Assembly: GCF_900609055.1 (NCBI RefSeq)
Contig: NZ_UXAW01000091.1
Coordinates: 1-33,815 of the forward strand
Length of the DNA stretch: 33,815 nucleotides
Origin: Pseudogemmobacter humi
GTDB taxonomy: Bacteria; Pseudomonadota; Alphaproteobacteria; Rhodobacterales; Rhodobacteraceae
Direction: 5' to 3'
Below, in pieces: positions 15,751 to 25,022 of this stretch. Under the pieces are notes generated by a model. That model was given only the letters and a program-made list of their open reading frames with translations, was not told where the DNA came from and searched no databases. Made by a program: the position numbers and the translations under genes. Within the stretch, counting starts at the first letter, position 1; every line of letters begins with the position of its first letter.

Positions 15751-16687
15751 ACAGGCCCGGGCTGGCGGCGGTTGCCCCCTGCCCGGCCACCGCCCAGCGC
15801 ATCTGGTCGAGCAGGATCTCGCGCGAGCCAGCCGCGAAGGCCAGCAGCGCGTCCGGCGAAGGGTTGGCGGCGATCAGCGCAAGATCCTCTTCCAGCCCGA
15901 TGTCGATCAGATGCGCCCAGGCGCAAAGCTCGTGCAGCCGGTGCGTCACGAATTCGAGGCAATCGCGCGCGACCGGATTGGCGGGCCAGGCGGCCTCGCG
16001 CAGCCGCTCGCCCCGGCCCAGAGGAGAGCTGTGAACCGCCGATCCCAGCAGCGTCAGCACCTGGCGCCGCCAGCGGCCGTATTCGCTCTGGTCGGAATGA
16101 TCGAGGCCGATGCTGTAAAGCTTTTCCGCCACCAGCCGGAAGGCGCGCCCCCCGGCGATATGGCGGCGCCAGAAGTCGTTCGCCTCTTCGGCGGTGCGGC
16201 AGGCGACGAATTGCTGCGCCAGCCTGCGGCGCAGCAACAGCGCAAGCAGCATATCCACATCCTCGGAAACCGACCGCGCCAGTTGCAGCGCCGGCGCCGC
16301 CAGTTCCGACAGGACCAGAAGCCGCAGCGCCGAGACGGTTTCGACCATCCGCCCGGTCAGAATATGCAATGCGCAAAGCTGGTCGCGTCCCAGGCGCAGC
16401 CCGTCGGTTTTCATGCCCTCTCCGGCGGCGCGGTTCAGCGCCATGGCCCAGATCAGCGCCTGATCGAACAGGCAAAGCCGGTCATGGGCATGGCTGTCCG
16501 CCTCGGGCAGATCGGCCGGGGCCAGCGGACGGAATCCCGGCAGCGCACGGATGCACCGCCCCCAGAGCTTGTCGAGATCATGCCCGCGCGAAGACCACAT
16601 CTGCCGCAGCCGCGCCGCGAGCTGCGGCGACATTTCGCGATAGAACCGTTCCGGCGCAATGGGTTGATCCGGTGCGTGGATGGCCAA
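15725..16687 (-). CDS. Unrecognised helical protein, 320 aa
   Basis: A helical, soluble protein without recognised motifs. A segment ALQLARSVSEDVDMLLALLL followed by Arg-rich helices is loosely reminiscent of DUF5677-type proteins, but I would not assign it. The start is inferred as TTG at 16687 because AGGAG lies 8 nt upstream and no good ATG exists; the first in-frame ATG (MSPQLAARL) would remove 19 residues. The upstream extension of the frame overlaps the divergent rpoN paralog and is unlikely to be coding. The two divergent starts are only 5-29 bp apart. Confidence 0.65.
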   Translation of the reverse strand: MAIHAPDQPIAPERFYREMSPQLAARLRQMWSSRGHDLDKLWGRCIRALPGFRPLAPADLPEADSHAHDRLCLFDQALIWAMALNRAAGEGMKTDGLRLGRDQLCALHILTGRMVETVSALRLLVLSELAAPALQLARSVSEDVDMLLALLLRRRLAQQFVACRTAEEANDFWRRHIAGGRAFRLVAEKLYSIGLDHSDQSEYGRWRRQVLTLLGSAVHSSPLGRGERLREAAWPANPVARDCLEFVTHRLHELCAWAHLIDIGLEEDLALIAANPSPDALLAFAAGSREILLDQMRWAVAGQGATAASPGLFNAGRALH

Positions 16688-16716
16688 GGCCGATGCTCCT
16701 GCGGTGGTGGCACCCG

Positions 16717-17958
16717 ATGACGCTAACCTCGCGCCTGAGACAAAGCCAGCGGCAAAACCTTGGCTTCCGGCAGATCCAGGCCCTGAATCTGCTGCGGCTT
16801 TCCAATGAGGAGCTGGCGGCCGATCTGGTGCGGCGGGCGGCGGCGAACCCGTTTCTGCGCCTGCGTCTGCCCGCGGCATTCGTGGCAATCGCACCAGAGC
16901 AGGATGCGGTCGAAAGCGGCCTTTACGCCCATGTGACAAGCCAGTTGCGCATGATCGCAGCGGTGCGGGCCGATGAGGCGCTGGCGGCGGCTTTCGTCGA
17001 GGCGCTTGACGGCAACGGCTGGCTGGACCGCTCTCTGGCCGATATCGCCCTCAGCGCGGGGCGCAGCGGGAAAGCCGCCGCGGCCATGCTTGCCGCGCTG
17101 CAGCATGGGATGGAGCCCGCGGGGCTGTTCGCGCAGGGGCTGGCCGATTGCCTGCGGCTCCAGGCGGAAGACCGCGGGCAGTTGACGCCTGCGATGGCGG
17201 CGGTTCTGCGCCATCTGGATCTGGTCGCCGAGGGCGGGGCCGCGGCGGTGGCGAAGGCTTCGGGGATCGCGCCCGAGGCTGTCGCGCTTTGCCTGGCGCA
17301 GATCCGGCGGATGGATCCGCGTCCGGGGCTGGCCTTCGGCGGCAGTCCCGCGCCGTTGCGCGCCCCGGATGTGATCGTCTCGCGCGGGGCGGACGGCGGC
17401 TGGCAGATCGCGCTGAACCGCGCCACGCTGCCGGTGGTGGCGCTGGCGCCGAAGGGCGGGACCGGGCCGGCAATGCGGGCGGTGCGGGCCGAGGCGGAAT
17501 GGCTGGCCTCGATCGTCGAGCGCCGCAACCGCACGGTGCTGGCGGTGGCGCGCGCGGTATTGCAACGGCAGCGCGGCTTTCTTGATCATGGCCCGGGGGC
17601 GCTGCTGGCGCTCAGCCGTGCCGAAATCGCGGCGGGCCTTGGCCTGCATGACAGCACGGTCGGGCGGGTGGCGCGCGATCTGCTTGTCGAGACGCCGCAC
17701 GGGCTGCGCACATTATGCAGCCTTTTTGACAGCGGGCCCGCGCGGGGAAGCGGCCTCGCGGCGGCGGCGATGCGGCATCGCCTGGGCCAGCTGATCGCCA
17801 CCGAACGCCCGCAGGCGCCCTTCGACGATGCGGCGCTGGCGGCGATGCTGCGCGCCGAGGGCAAACCGCTCGCCCGGCGCACCGTCGCGAAATATCGTGA
17901 GGCACTGGGCATTCCCCCCTGCTCGCAGCGGCGGCGCAGCGATACCCGCTTGCCCTAG
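16717..17958 (+). CDS. rpoN: RNA polymerase sigma-54 factor, compact paralog
   Basis: This 413-aa sigma-54 is shorter than the usual ~480-500 aa. The Gln/Leu-rich activator-interaction region I is present (RLRQSQRQNLGFRQIQALN), but the acidic region II is reduced to a few residues before the core-binding region (LYAHVTSQLRM). The helix-turn-helix reads LSRAEIAAGLGLHDSTVGRV, and the RpoN box (ARRTVAKYREALGIP) is complete near the C-terminus, so it should bind -24 elements. An in-frame ATG at 16693 would add eight residues; neither start has a strong ribosome binding site. The usual rpoN neighbours (lptB, hpf, ptsN) are absent, marking it as a specialised paralog, as known in Rhodobacter. Confidence 0.9.
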   Translation: MTLTSRLRQSQRQNLGFRQIQALNLLRLSNEELAADLVRRAAANPFLRLRLPAAFVAIAPEQDAVESGLYAHVTSQLRMIAAVRADEALAAAFVEALDGNGWLDRSLADIALSAGRSGKAAAAMLAALQHGMEPAGLFAQGLADCLRLQAEDRGQLTPAMAAVLRHLDLVAEGGAAAVAKASGIAPEAVALCLAQIRRMDPRPGLAFGGSPAPLRAPDVIVSRGADGGWQIALNRATLPVVALAPKGGTGPAMRAVRAEAEWLASIVERRNRTVLAVARAVLQRQRGFLDHGPGALLALSRAEIAAGLGLHDSTVGRVARDLLVETPHGLRTLCSLFDSGPARGSGLAAAAMRHRLGQLIATERPQAPFDDAALAAMLRAEGKPLARRTVAKYREALGIPPCSQRRRSDTRLP

Positions 17959-18083
17959 CCCCGGCGCGGGGGGCCGCGCGCGGTGTCCGGGCCTCCGGCA
18001 ATCCGGGCTCTGGCAACCGACGGTTCTGCTGCCGTATGGGAGGACCGTCTGACGACCCCGGGCGCGCTCTGCCCGTCCTGATG

Positions 18084-20450
18084 TCAGGAGAAGGCCCGTC
18101 CCGACGTCAGCCCCCCCGCCGAGCGGACCAGAGAATCGCGGTCGAGGCCGAAGTGGCGGTAAAGATCATTGATGGTGCCGGTTTGCCCGAAATGCTCCAC
18201 CCCATGCGCGATGGTCCGGTGGCCCGCCACCGCGCCCAGCCAGGCCAGGGTTGCCGGGTGTCCGTCGATGACGGTGACGAGGGTGCAATCGCGCGGCAGA
18301 CCGGACAGCAGCCTCTCGACCTGGCTGAGGGCGCCACGGTCTCCGGCAGCGCGGGCGCGCTGCGCCGCGGTCCAGCCCGCGTTCAGCCGGTCGGCCGAGG
18401 TCACGGCCAGAACGCCCACATCGCGGCGATACTGGCCAAGGACCCCCGCCGCCGCAATGGCCTCGGGGGCGACCGCGCCCTGATAGGCAAGCACCACCTC
18501 GCAGTTCGGCCCGGGCCTGCGCAGCCAGTAGCCGCCGTCGATGCTGCCCTGGCGGAAATCCTCGCCGGAGCGCGGGCCGGGCTGCTCCAGAGGATTGGTC
18601 GTCAGCCGCAGATAGACCGACCCGCCCGAGCTGTCGCGCAGCCAGGTGCGGGCGTCGGGCTCCTGCGCGCCGTCGCGCTGCATGTAATCGAAGGCCCATT
18701 CCATGATGACCGCCAGTTCGTCGGCGAAGGCCGGTTCGAACGCCGCCAGCCCGTCCTGCGACATGCCGATCAGGGGCGTGCCGACCGACTGATGCGCGCC
18801 GCCCTCGGGGGCCAGCGTCACGCCCGAGGGTGTGCCCACGATCATGAAACGCGCATCCTGATAGCAGGCATAGTTCAGCGCATCGAGGCCGCGGCAGACG
18901 AAGGGATCGTAGACGGTGCCGATCGGAAACAGCCTTTTGCCGAACAGCGAATGCGACAGGCCCGCCGCCGCCAGAAGCAGGAACAGGTTCATCTCGGCGA
19001 TTCCCAGTTCGATATGCTGGCCGCCGGTCGTGAATTCCCACCGCGAGGTCGAGGGGATGCGGTGCTCGGCGAAGGCATCCGCCCTGGGCCGGCGCGCGAA
19101 CAGCTTACGGCGGTTGACCCAGGGACCAAGGCTGGTGGTCCCGGTCACATCGGGCGAGGTGGTGACGATGCGCGCGGCAAGCTGGCTGTCGCCTCTGGAC
19201 AATTCGTCAAGGATCTTGCCGAAGGCCGTCTGGGTGGAAATCTCCCGCTCGCTGGCAAAGCCGATGCGGGGCACGTCGATGCGGGCATCGCTCAGACGGC
19301 GGGGGCCTTTGGCGAAGAACGGCACCCGGGCCAGGAAAGCCTTCAGCGCCCCGGGATCGGCCACCGTGGCGAACGGCTCCCATTCCTGCCCCGGGGCCAC
19401 GCCCATATCCGCCTGCCAGGCGGCGAACTGGGAAGTGTTCATCAGCCCGCTGTGATTGTCCTTGTGCCCGGCGATCGGGGTGCCCCGGCCCTTGACGGTG
19501 TAGGCGAGGAAACAGGTCGGGCGATCATGGTCGATGGCGGCGAAGGTCTCTGCCATGGTCTCAACGCAGTTGCCGCCGAGGTTCTCCATCAGCGCGGCCA
19601 GTTCGGCATCGCTGCGCCGCCCGATCAGTGCCGACACCTCGCCCTGATCGCCCAGATCGTCCATCAGCCGCTTGCGCCAGCCGGCCCCGCCCATGAAGGT
19701 CAGCGCGGAATAATCCTGGTTGGGGCAGCCGTCGATCCAGTCGCGCAGGCGGCCGCCGCCCGGCTCCTGAAAGGCGGCACGTTGCAGGGCGCCGTATTTG
19801 ACCCGCACCACCTCCCAGCCGAAAGCGTCGAAGATCTTCCCGATCCGCCCGAACAGCCCCTCGTGCACGATCCCGTCCAGCGACTGCCGGTTGTAGTCGA
19901 TGATCCACCAGCAATTGCGCAGATCGTTCTTCCAGCCCTCCTGCAAGGCCTCGTAGATGTTGCCCTCGTCCAGTTCGGCGTCGCCCGCCAGCGCCACCAT
20001 GCGGCCCATGGGCAGATCGCCCGCCCAGGTTTTGGCCGCGATGTAATCCTGCACCAGAGACGCGAAAGAGGTGATCGCCACCCCAAGCCCCACCGAGCCG
20101 GTCGAGAAATCCACGTCGTCGCTGTCCTTCGTCCGGCTGGGATAGCTTTGCACCCCGCCATAGCCGCGGAAGTTCTTCATCCTTTCGAGGCTCTGGTTGC
20201 CCATCAGATACTGGATGGCATGGAACACCGGCGAGGCATGGGGTTTCACCGCCACCCGGTCCCCGGGCCGCAGCGCCGAGAAATAAAGCGCCGTCAGGAT
20301 CGACACCATCGAGGCGGAACTGGCCTGATGCCCGCCCACCTTGATACCGTCCACCTTCGGACGGATGTGATTGGCGTGATGGATCATCCAGTGCGACAGC
20401 CACAGCAGCCGCTGCTCCAACGTCTTCAGATGTCGGATGTTTTCCTGCAT
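18084..20450 (-). CDS. AceE/MdeB-type E1 2-oxoacid dehydrogenase (homodimeric, thiamine diphosphate)
   Basis: The 788-aa product belongs to the homodimeric pyruvate dehydrogenase E1 / transketolase superfamily. Evidence: KPHASPVFHAIQYLMG, the thiamine diphosphate/Mg motif from GDAELDEGN to DYNRQ, AYTVKGRGTPIAGHK, and the catalytic-type glutamate in ELGIAEMNLF. Full-length AceE is about 890 aa, so this is a shorter subgroup. MdeB of Pseudomonas putida, an E1 for 2-oxobutanoate from methionine breakdown, has a comparable size and a divergent Lrp-family regulator, as here. No methionine gamma-lyase, E2 or E3 gene is adjacent, so the substrate is open. GAGGAGG precedes the chosen ATG at 20450. 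Confidence 0.82.
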   Translation of the reverse strand: MQENIRHLKTLEQRLLWLSHWMIHHANHIRPKVDGIKVGGHQASSASMVSILTALYFSALRPGDRVAVKPHASPVFHAIQYLMGNQSLERMKNFRGYGGVQSYPSRTKDSDDVDFSTGSVGLGVAITSFASLVQDYIAAKTWAGDLPMGRMVALAGDAELDEGNIYEALQEGWKNDLRNCWWIIDYNRQSLDGIVHEGLFGRIGKIFDAFGWEVVRVKYGALQRAAFQEPGGGRLRDWIDGCPNQDYSALTFMGGAGWRKRLMDDLGDQGEVSALIGRRSDAELAALMENLGGNCVETMAETFAAIDHDRPTCFLAYTVKGRGTPIAGHKDNHSGLMNTSQFAAWQADMGVAPGQEWEPFATVADPGALKAFLARVPFFAKGPRRLSDARIDVPRIGFASEREISTQTAFGKILDELSRGDSQLAARIVTTSPDVTGTTSLGPWVNRRKLFARRPRADAFAEHRIPSTSRWEFTTGGQHIELGIAEMNLFLLLAAAGLSHSLFGKRLFPIGTVYDPFVCRGLDALNYACYQDARFMIVGTPSGVTLAPEGGAHQSVGTPLIGMSQDGLAAFEPAFADELAVIMEWAFDYMQRDGAQEPDARTWLRDSSGGSVYLRLTTNPLEQPGPRSGEDFRQGSIDGGYWLRRPGPNCEVVLAYQGAVAPEAIAAAGVLGQYRRDVGVLAVTSADRLNAGWTAAQRARAAGDRGALSQVERLLSGLPRDCTLVTVIDGHPATLAWLGAVAGHRTIAHGVEHFGQTGTINDLYRHFGLDRDSLVRSAGGLTSGRAFS

Positions 20451-20528
20451 GGCGGGTTCCTCCTCGCCGCCAGGATAGGCCGGAACCCGTGCCGGTTTGC
20501 AGCGATTTTCAGGTTGCCGCAGCCGATT

Positions 20529-20565
20529 TGCGCAGATATCCATCAACAAAATGACATTATGCGCA
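20529..20565. promoter_or_regulatory. Paired TGCGCA palindromes in the E1 / Lrp divergent promoter region
   Basis: Two TGCGCA palindromes at 20529-20534 and 20560-20565 are 31 bp apart, about three helical turns, flanking an AT-richer segment. They lie between the divergent E1 gene and the Lrp-family regulator gene, where such a regulator would normally bind. This is a candidate operator by position and spacing only. Confidence 0.3.
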
Positions 20566-20585
20566 TGAAATCATCAGGATTGCCG

Positions 20586-21038
20586 ATGGACGCGATAGAT
20601 CTCAGGATTCTGCACGAGTTGCAGTCGGACGCCCGGATCTCTCATCAGGATCTGGCCGGGCGGGTCGGCCTCTCCGCCTCGCCCTGCGCAAGGCGCATCC
20701 ACAAGCTGGAGGCCGACGGCATCATCGAGGGCTACAGCGCCCGCATCAATGAGGCAAAGACCGGCTTCGGCTTCAGCGTCTTCGTGTCGGTCCGGCTTGA
20801 CCAGCAGGTGGACGGCCGTCTTGCCGGTTTCGAAAAGCGGATCAGGGAATGTTCCGAAGTGATCGACTGCTGGCTGATGACCGGCAGTTTCGACTACCTG
20901 CTGCGTATCGCCGTCGCTGATCTGCAGGAGTTCGAGACCTTCCTCACCGGACGGCTGACAAAGATCCCCGGGGTCGCCCTGATCGAATCCTCGATCCCGA
21001 TCCGGCGGGTGAAAAACCAGTTCGGCAGACTGCGATAG
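20586..21038 (+). CDS. Lrp/AsnC-family transcriptional regulator
   Basis: This 150-aa regulator opens with the standard AsnC-type helix-turn-helix (MDAIDLRILHELQSDARIS, then DLAGRVGLSASPCARRIHKL) followed by an effector-binding RAM domain (VFVSVRLD, IDCWLMTGSFDYLLRI, VALIESSIPIRRVK). The ATG at 20586 has AGGA 7 nt upstream; an ATG at 20565 is a weaker alternative. Its divergent neighbour is the E1 2-oxoacid dehydrogenase gene, so it probably controls that gene in response to an amino acid or 2-oxo acid, as MdeR does for mdeAB. Confidence 0.9.
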   Translation: MDAIDLRILHELQSDARISHQDLAGRVGLSASPCARRIHKLEADGIIEGYSARINEAKTGFGFSVFVSVRLDQQVDGRLAGFEKRIRECSEVIDCWLMTGSFDYLLRIAVADLQEFETFLTGRLTKIPGVALIESSIPIRRVKNQFGRLR

Positions 21039-21585
21039 AGGGGCGGCAGACCTTCCATGGTCGGTTGATCCCGCAGTTCGACCGCCAGCCGTTGCGCCGG
21101 TCTTCCCCCCGCTTTCGGTCAGAGCGAAGCCCGAAGCTGGCGTGGCGCAGGGGGCGCAATAACCGTCGCGGCATCGCTTTGCGCAACGGCAGGCCAACCC
21201 TTTGTGGAATAGCCGCGCCCGCCTTGTTCATCAGGGCCGCAGGCGTGTTGACCGAAAGCCGGTTGTAGCGGTCGGCCCTCGCCCTGGCTGTGTGATCCCG
21301 GTTTTGATCGCGCGGCTCTTTCTTTGGCGTGAAAGGATGCGAAAACCGGCCGGTGGGGTCGATGGCGCGCCCTGCGTTCGGATCATTGCGGGCGGCATCG
21401 TGATCACCTCCGGCAATGCCCCTGACACGAGCGCAATCGAATGGTGGGGAGGCTGATCATGCGCCGCGGCTCGACCGCCGGCTCAGGCCCTGGCCGCGCA
21501 AAATCACAGACTTGCGCAAACTTTACTGCAAGCTCGGGACGACCTGTCGGCCGCCGGGACGAGCTTTACCGCAATTCACAAAGGC
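21039..21585. other. Intergenic stretch without a supported gene
   Basis: Short frames on both strands are Arg-rich and lack ribosome binding sites. One minus frame contains YNRLSVNTPAALMNKAG, which could be a remnant of a former gene, but I cannot name it. No terminator, tRNA or repeat stands out. Confidence 0.4.
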
Positions 21586-21897
21586 TCAATGCGTCCAGGG
21601 GCTGCGGCGGTCGGTCGCGAAATTCTCGCCATAGCCGCGCGGGCGGATATTGGCCTTGCGCGGCTTCGGTTCCGCCACGGTGAAGGCGATATCGTGCTGG
21701 GCGGCGTAGGCCTCGGCCTCTTCCCGGGTCTCGAAGCGCAGCCGCACCTGGCTCTGGGTGTCGGTGGTCGAGGTCCAGCCCATCAGCGGATCGACCTCAC
21801 GCGCGGAACCCGGGGCGAATTCCAGGATCCAGTGATGGGTCTTTGCCGTGCCGGACTGCATGGCGTTTCGGGCGGGCTGGTAAATGCGGGCGCGCAT
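21586..21897 (-). CDS. NDUFS4-like accessory subunit of respiratory complex I
   Basis: This 103-aa protein matches the bacterial ETC complex I / NDUFS4 family. It opens with [16 protein letters not shown], then HHWILEFAP, the [15 protein letters not shown] core, and the end motif [13 protein letters not shown]. Alphaproteobacterial complex I carries this supernumerary subunit, shared with mitochondria and encoded apart from the nuo operon. The start is taken at 21897 because the family begins there; the frame extends upstream without similarity. It faces uvrB across a 357-bp divergent region. Confidence 0.9.
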   Translation of the reverse strand: MRARIYQPARNAMQSGTAKTHHWILEFAPGSAREVDPLMGWTSTTDTQSQVRLRFETREEAEAYAAQHDIAFTVAEPKPRKANIRPRGYGENFATDRRSPWTH

Positions 21898-22254
21898 CGG
21901 GCTGACCTCCGGGATATCATGCCGGTTCTGGCCGAAACCGCGCAAAAGCGCAAGCACCCGGCACAAGCGGATCCCGGGAAAGCGGACCCTGGGAAAGCTG
22001 CTGTCGGCCGGCGGGGAGTGGGGTGGGCTGGGTGACCGGCCGACAGCATGACCGCCTGCCACGCCACCTTCGCCCGGACCATCCCGTCACACAAGCGGCA
22101 AAAATCGCCGGCCCTTCGGATTATCCATAAGATTGAACTATTTACCTTAACGCTGCGTTTACCTTTTCCGGCCAGAGCCGCGCCTGCGGTCGATCCGGCC
22201 TTGAACTGGAACAAAAACAGATCAAATTAGCGGGGTCCCCGCCCGAGGCCCATC

Positions 22255-24444
22255 ATGCACTACAACGCGCCCGATCAACTGCCCGACATCAGCCACATCA
22301 CCCCCGCCCGGCGCGAAAAGCTGGAGGGCGGCAAGCGCTTCGTCATGCAGACGCCGTTCCAGGCCGCGGGCGATCAGCCGACCGCCATCGCCGAACTCGC
22401 GGCCGGCGTGATGGCGGGCGAGCGCGACCAGGTGCTGCTCGGCGCCACCGGGACCGGCAAGACCTTCACCATGGCGAAGGTGATCGAGGAAACCCAGCGC
22501 CCCGCCATCATCCTCGCGCCGAACAAGACGCTGGCCGCGCAATTATACGGCGAGTTCAAGGGCTTCTTCCCCGAAAACGCGGTAGAATATTTCGTCTCCT
22601 ATTACGATTACTACCAGCCCGAGGCCTATGTCGCCCGCACCGACACCTTCATCGAGAAGGAATCCCAGATCAACGAGGCCATCGACCGGATGCGCCACTC
22701 GGCCACCCGGGCGCTGTTGGAGCGCGACGATGTGATCATCGTCGCCTCGGTGTCCTGCATCTACGGCATCGGCTCGGTCGAGACCTATTCGGCGATGACC
22801 CAGGACCTGATCCGCGGCCAGTTCTACGACCAGCGCAAATTCATCGGCGAGCTGGTGGCGCAGCAATACCGCCGCAGCGATGTGGGATTTCAGCGCGGCG
22901 GCTTCCGGGTGCGCGGCGATGTGGTGGAGCTGTGGCCCGCCCACCTCGAAGACCGGGCCTGGCGGTTCTCGTTCTTCGGCGAGGAGCTGGAGGCGATCAC
23001 CGAATTCGACCCGCTGACCGGGGCGAAAACCGGCGCTTACGAGCAGATCCGCATCTATGCGAACAGCCACTACGTCACCCCCCGCCCCACCATGGCCCAG
23101 GCGATCCAGGGCATCCGCGCCGAGCTGCACCAGCGGCTGAAACAGCTGAACGACGAGGGGAAACTGCTGGAGGCGCAACGGCTTGAGCAGCGCACAAGGT
23201 TTGACCTGGAGATGCTGGAGGCCACCGGCGTCTGCAACGGGATCGAGAATTATTCGCGCTACCTGACCGGCCGCGCGCCCGGAGAGCCGCCGCCGACGCT
23301 CTTTGAATTCATCCCCGACAATGCCATCGTCTTCGCCGACGAATCCCACGTCTCGGTGCCGCAGATCGGCGGCATGTATCGCGGCGACTTCCGGCGCAAA
23401 TCGGTGCTGGCCGAACACGGCTTCCGCCTGCCAAGCTGCATGGACAACCGGCCGCTGAAATTCGAGGAATGGGATGCGATGCGGCCGCAATCGGTGTTCG
23501 TCTCGGCCACCCCCGCGGCCTGGGAGCTGGAACAGGCCGGCGGCGTGTTCACCGAACAGGTGATCCGCCCGACCGGGCTGATCGACCCGATGATCGAGAT
23601 CCGCCCGGTCGAGATGCAGGTCGATGATCTGCTGGATGAGGTGCGGCGGGTGGCGGCCCGCGGAATGCGCACGCTGGTGACGACGCTGACGAAGCGGATG
23701 GCCGAGGATCTGACCGAATATCTGCACGAACAGGGGATCCGCATTCGCTATATGCATTCCGACATCGACACGATCGAGCGGATCGAGATCCTGCGCGACC
23801 TTCGGCTCGGCGCCTTCGACGTGCTGGTGGGGATCAACCTGTTGCGCGAGGGGCTGGATATCCCGGAATGCGGGCTGGTGGCGATCCTCGACGCGGATAA
23901 GGAAGGCTTCCTGCGCTCGGAAACCTCGCTGATCCAGACCATCGGCCGCGCGGCGCGAAACGCCGAGGGACGGGTGATCATGTATGCCGACAAGATCACC
24001 GGCAGCATGACCCGCGCCATGGCCGAGACCGAACGGCGGCGCGAGAAGCAGATGGCCTACAACCGCGAGCACGGTATCACGCCGCAGACGGTGAAGAAGA
24101 ACGTCGAGGACGTGCTGGCCGGTCTCTGGCAGGGCGACACCGACCAGTCGCGCATCACCGCGAGCGTCGGGAAGGCTGCCGTGGGAGAGAACCTCGCCGC
24201 CCATCTCGACGCTTTGCGCGCGGCGATGCGCAAGGCCGCCGAGAACCTCGAATTCGAGGAAGCCGCCCGACTGCGCGACGAGGTGAAGCGGCTGGAAGCG
24301 GTGGAGCTTGCGGTGGCTGACGACCCTCTCGCCCGCCAGGCGGCGGTCGAGGAAGCGGTGGACGAGGCGGTGAAAGCCTCGGGCCGCTCGACCGCGGGCC
24401 GCGCCGGACAGCGGGGCGGCAACAAGCGGCGGAAGAAGCGCTGA
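22255..24444 (+). CDS. uvrB: Excinuclease ABC subunit B
   Basis: This 729-aa UvrB is the damage-verifying helicase-like subunit of nucleotide excision repair, acting with UvrA and UvrC. Walker A GATGTGKT is at 63-70. The DNA-probing beta-hairpin region [10 protein letters not shown] and [12 protein letters not shown] follow. FADESHV is the Walker B region, [13 protein letters not shown] and QTIGRAARN are the helicase motifs V and VI, and the UvrC-interacting UVR domain ([18 protein letters not shown]) is near the C-terminus. The tail ends in Arg/Lys/Gly-rich sequence ([15 protein letters not shown]). I found no GTTC-N7-GTTC LexA box upstream, the form used in alphaproteobacteria. Confidence 0.97.
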   Translation: MHYNAPDQLPDISHITPARREKLEGGKRFVMQTPFQAAGDQPTAIAELAAGVMAGERDQVLLGATGTGKTFTMAKVIEETQRPAIILAPNKTLAAQLYGEFKGFFPENAVEYFVSYYDYYQPEAYVARTDTFIEKESQINEAIDRMRHSATRALLERDDVIIVASVSCIYGIGSVETYSAMTQDLIRGQFYDQRKFIGELVAQQYRRSDVGFQRGGFRVRGDVVELWPAHLEDRAWRFSFFGEELEAITEFDPLTGAKTGAYEQIRIYANSHYVTPRPTMAQAIQGIRAELHQRLKQLNDEGKLLEAQRLEQRTRFDLEMLEATGVCNGIENYSRYLTGRAPGEPPPTLFEFIPDNAIVFADESHVSVPQIGGMYRGDFRRKSVLAEHGFRLPSCMDNRPLKFEEWDAMRPQSVFVSATPAAWELEQAGGVFTEQVIRPTGLIDPMIEIRPVEMQVDDLLDEVRRVAARGMRTLVTTLTKRMAEDLTEYLHEQGIRIRYMHSDIDTIERIEILRDLRLGAFDVLVGINLLREGLDIPECGLVAILDADKEGFLRSETSLIQTIGRAARNAEGRVIMYADKITGSMTRAMAETERRREKQMAYNREHGITPQTVKKNVEDVLAGLWQGDTDQSRITASVGKAAVGENLAAHLDALRAAMRKAAENLEFEEAARLRDEVKRLEAVELAVADDPLARQAAVEEAVDEAVKASGRSTAGRAGQRGGNKRRKKR

Positions 24445-24549
24445 GGGCGGGGCGGCGCCGTTCCGGCGCCCGTCGGCACCGGCGCCAAAGCGCGGCCTGT
24501 GTCCGACCGGTTCCGCTCTGCTGACCCAGGCTTTGGATCCGGGGCCGGC

Positions 24550-24632
24550 GTGGAAGGGGGCCCTGCCCCCTCGGGCCTTTGGCCCTCACCCCCGGGGTAT
24601 TTAGGCCAGGGTGAAAGCCCATTCATCTTGCT
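24550..24632. repeat. Candidate dispersed intergenic repeat of Rhodobacteraceae type
   Basis: The stretch contains CCCTGCCCCCTCGGGCC, then GGCCCTCACCCCCGGGGTATTT and a GCCAGGGTGAAAG-type end. It is GC-palindromic followed by a conserved-looking TATTT...GGTGAA tail. I associate this layout with repeats found after many genes in Rhodobacter and Paracoccus genomes. There is one copy in the window, so repetition cannot be shown here. It sits about 100 bp after uvrB and may serve as a terminator-like element. Confidence 0.4.
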
Positions 24633-25022
24633 TCAATACCCTCGCCGGAGGCGGCGGCGCCCGCAAGAAGGGCATGTTCTTTTCCGCCACCGCGCGGCGC
24701 GACATGTTTCGGGGGGGGGCCGCCGCGGCCGGAGGGATTCGAACAAACCCGCAGCCACCGTAAGGCCGGGGCACAGATCTCAAGAGACATCGCCCTTTTT
24801 CCCGCTGCCAGTCGCAAGCCAGCCAATGTTCTGGGCCGGACGCGGCGCTCTGGCCGGACCGGCTTTATCGGAAGCGGTGGAGGGATCATACCGGGGGCTG
24901 GCTGCGGCTCATTGCCCGCTCCGATGACCGGCGGGGGATACGAGCAGAGACCGGCAGCCCTGTCGGGCGGTGCGGCGGCGAGCCGGCCCCGGAAATGCGG
25001 GGCCGGTTCCGGGCGGCGCCTT
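24633..25022. other. Intergenic stretch without a supported gene
   Basis: It contains a run of nine or more G (24711-24719) and a minus-strand GTTCGAATCCCTCC that imitates a tRNA T-loop but has no pairing T-stem. Frames crossing the region are low-complexity and lack ribosome binding sites. Confidence 0.4.

Noticed and set aside
18036-20549. Plus-strand open frame opposite the E1 dehydrogenase gene, continuous with the Lrp gene
   Set aside because: Only the part from 20586 has regulator similarity and a ribosome binding site; the rest is antisense to the E1 gene.
22063-22254. Search for a LexA (SOS) box upstream of uvrB
   Set aside because: The closest match (GTTT...GTTC on the minus strand near 22200-22216) has the wrong spacing for GTTC-N7-GTTC.
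24727-24745. Minus-strand GTTCGAATCCCTCC, like a tRNA or tmRNA T-loop
   Set aside because: The bases before it cannot pair to form a T-stem (GTTTG against CCCTC), and I could find no acceptor stem, anticodon arm or tmRNA tag-coding sequence nearby.
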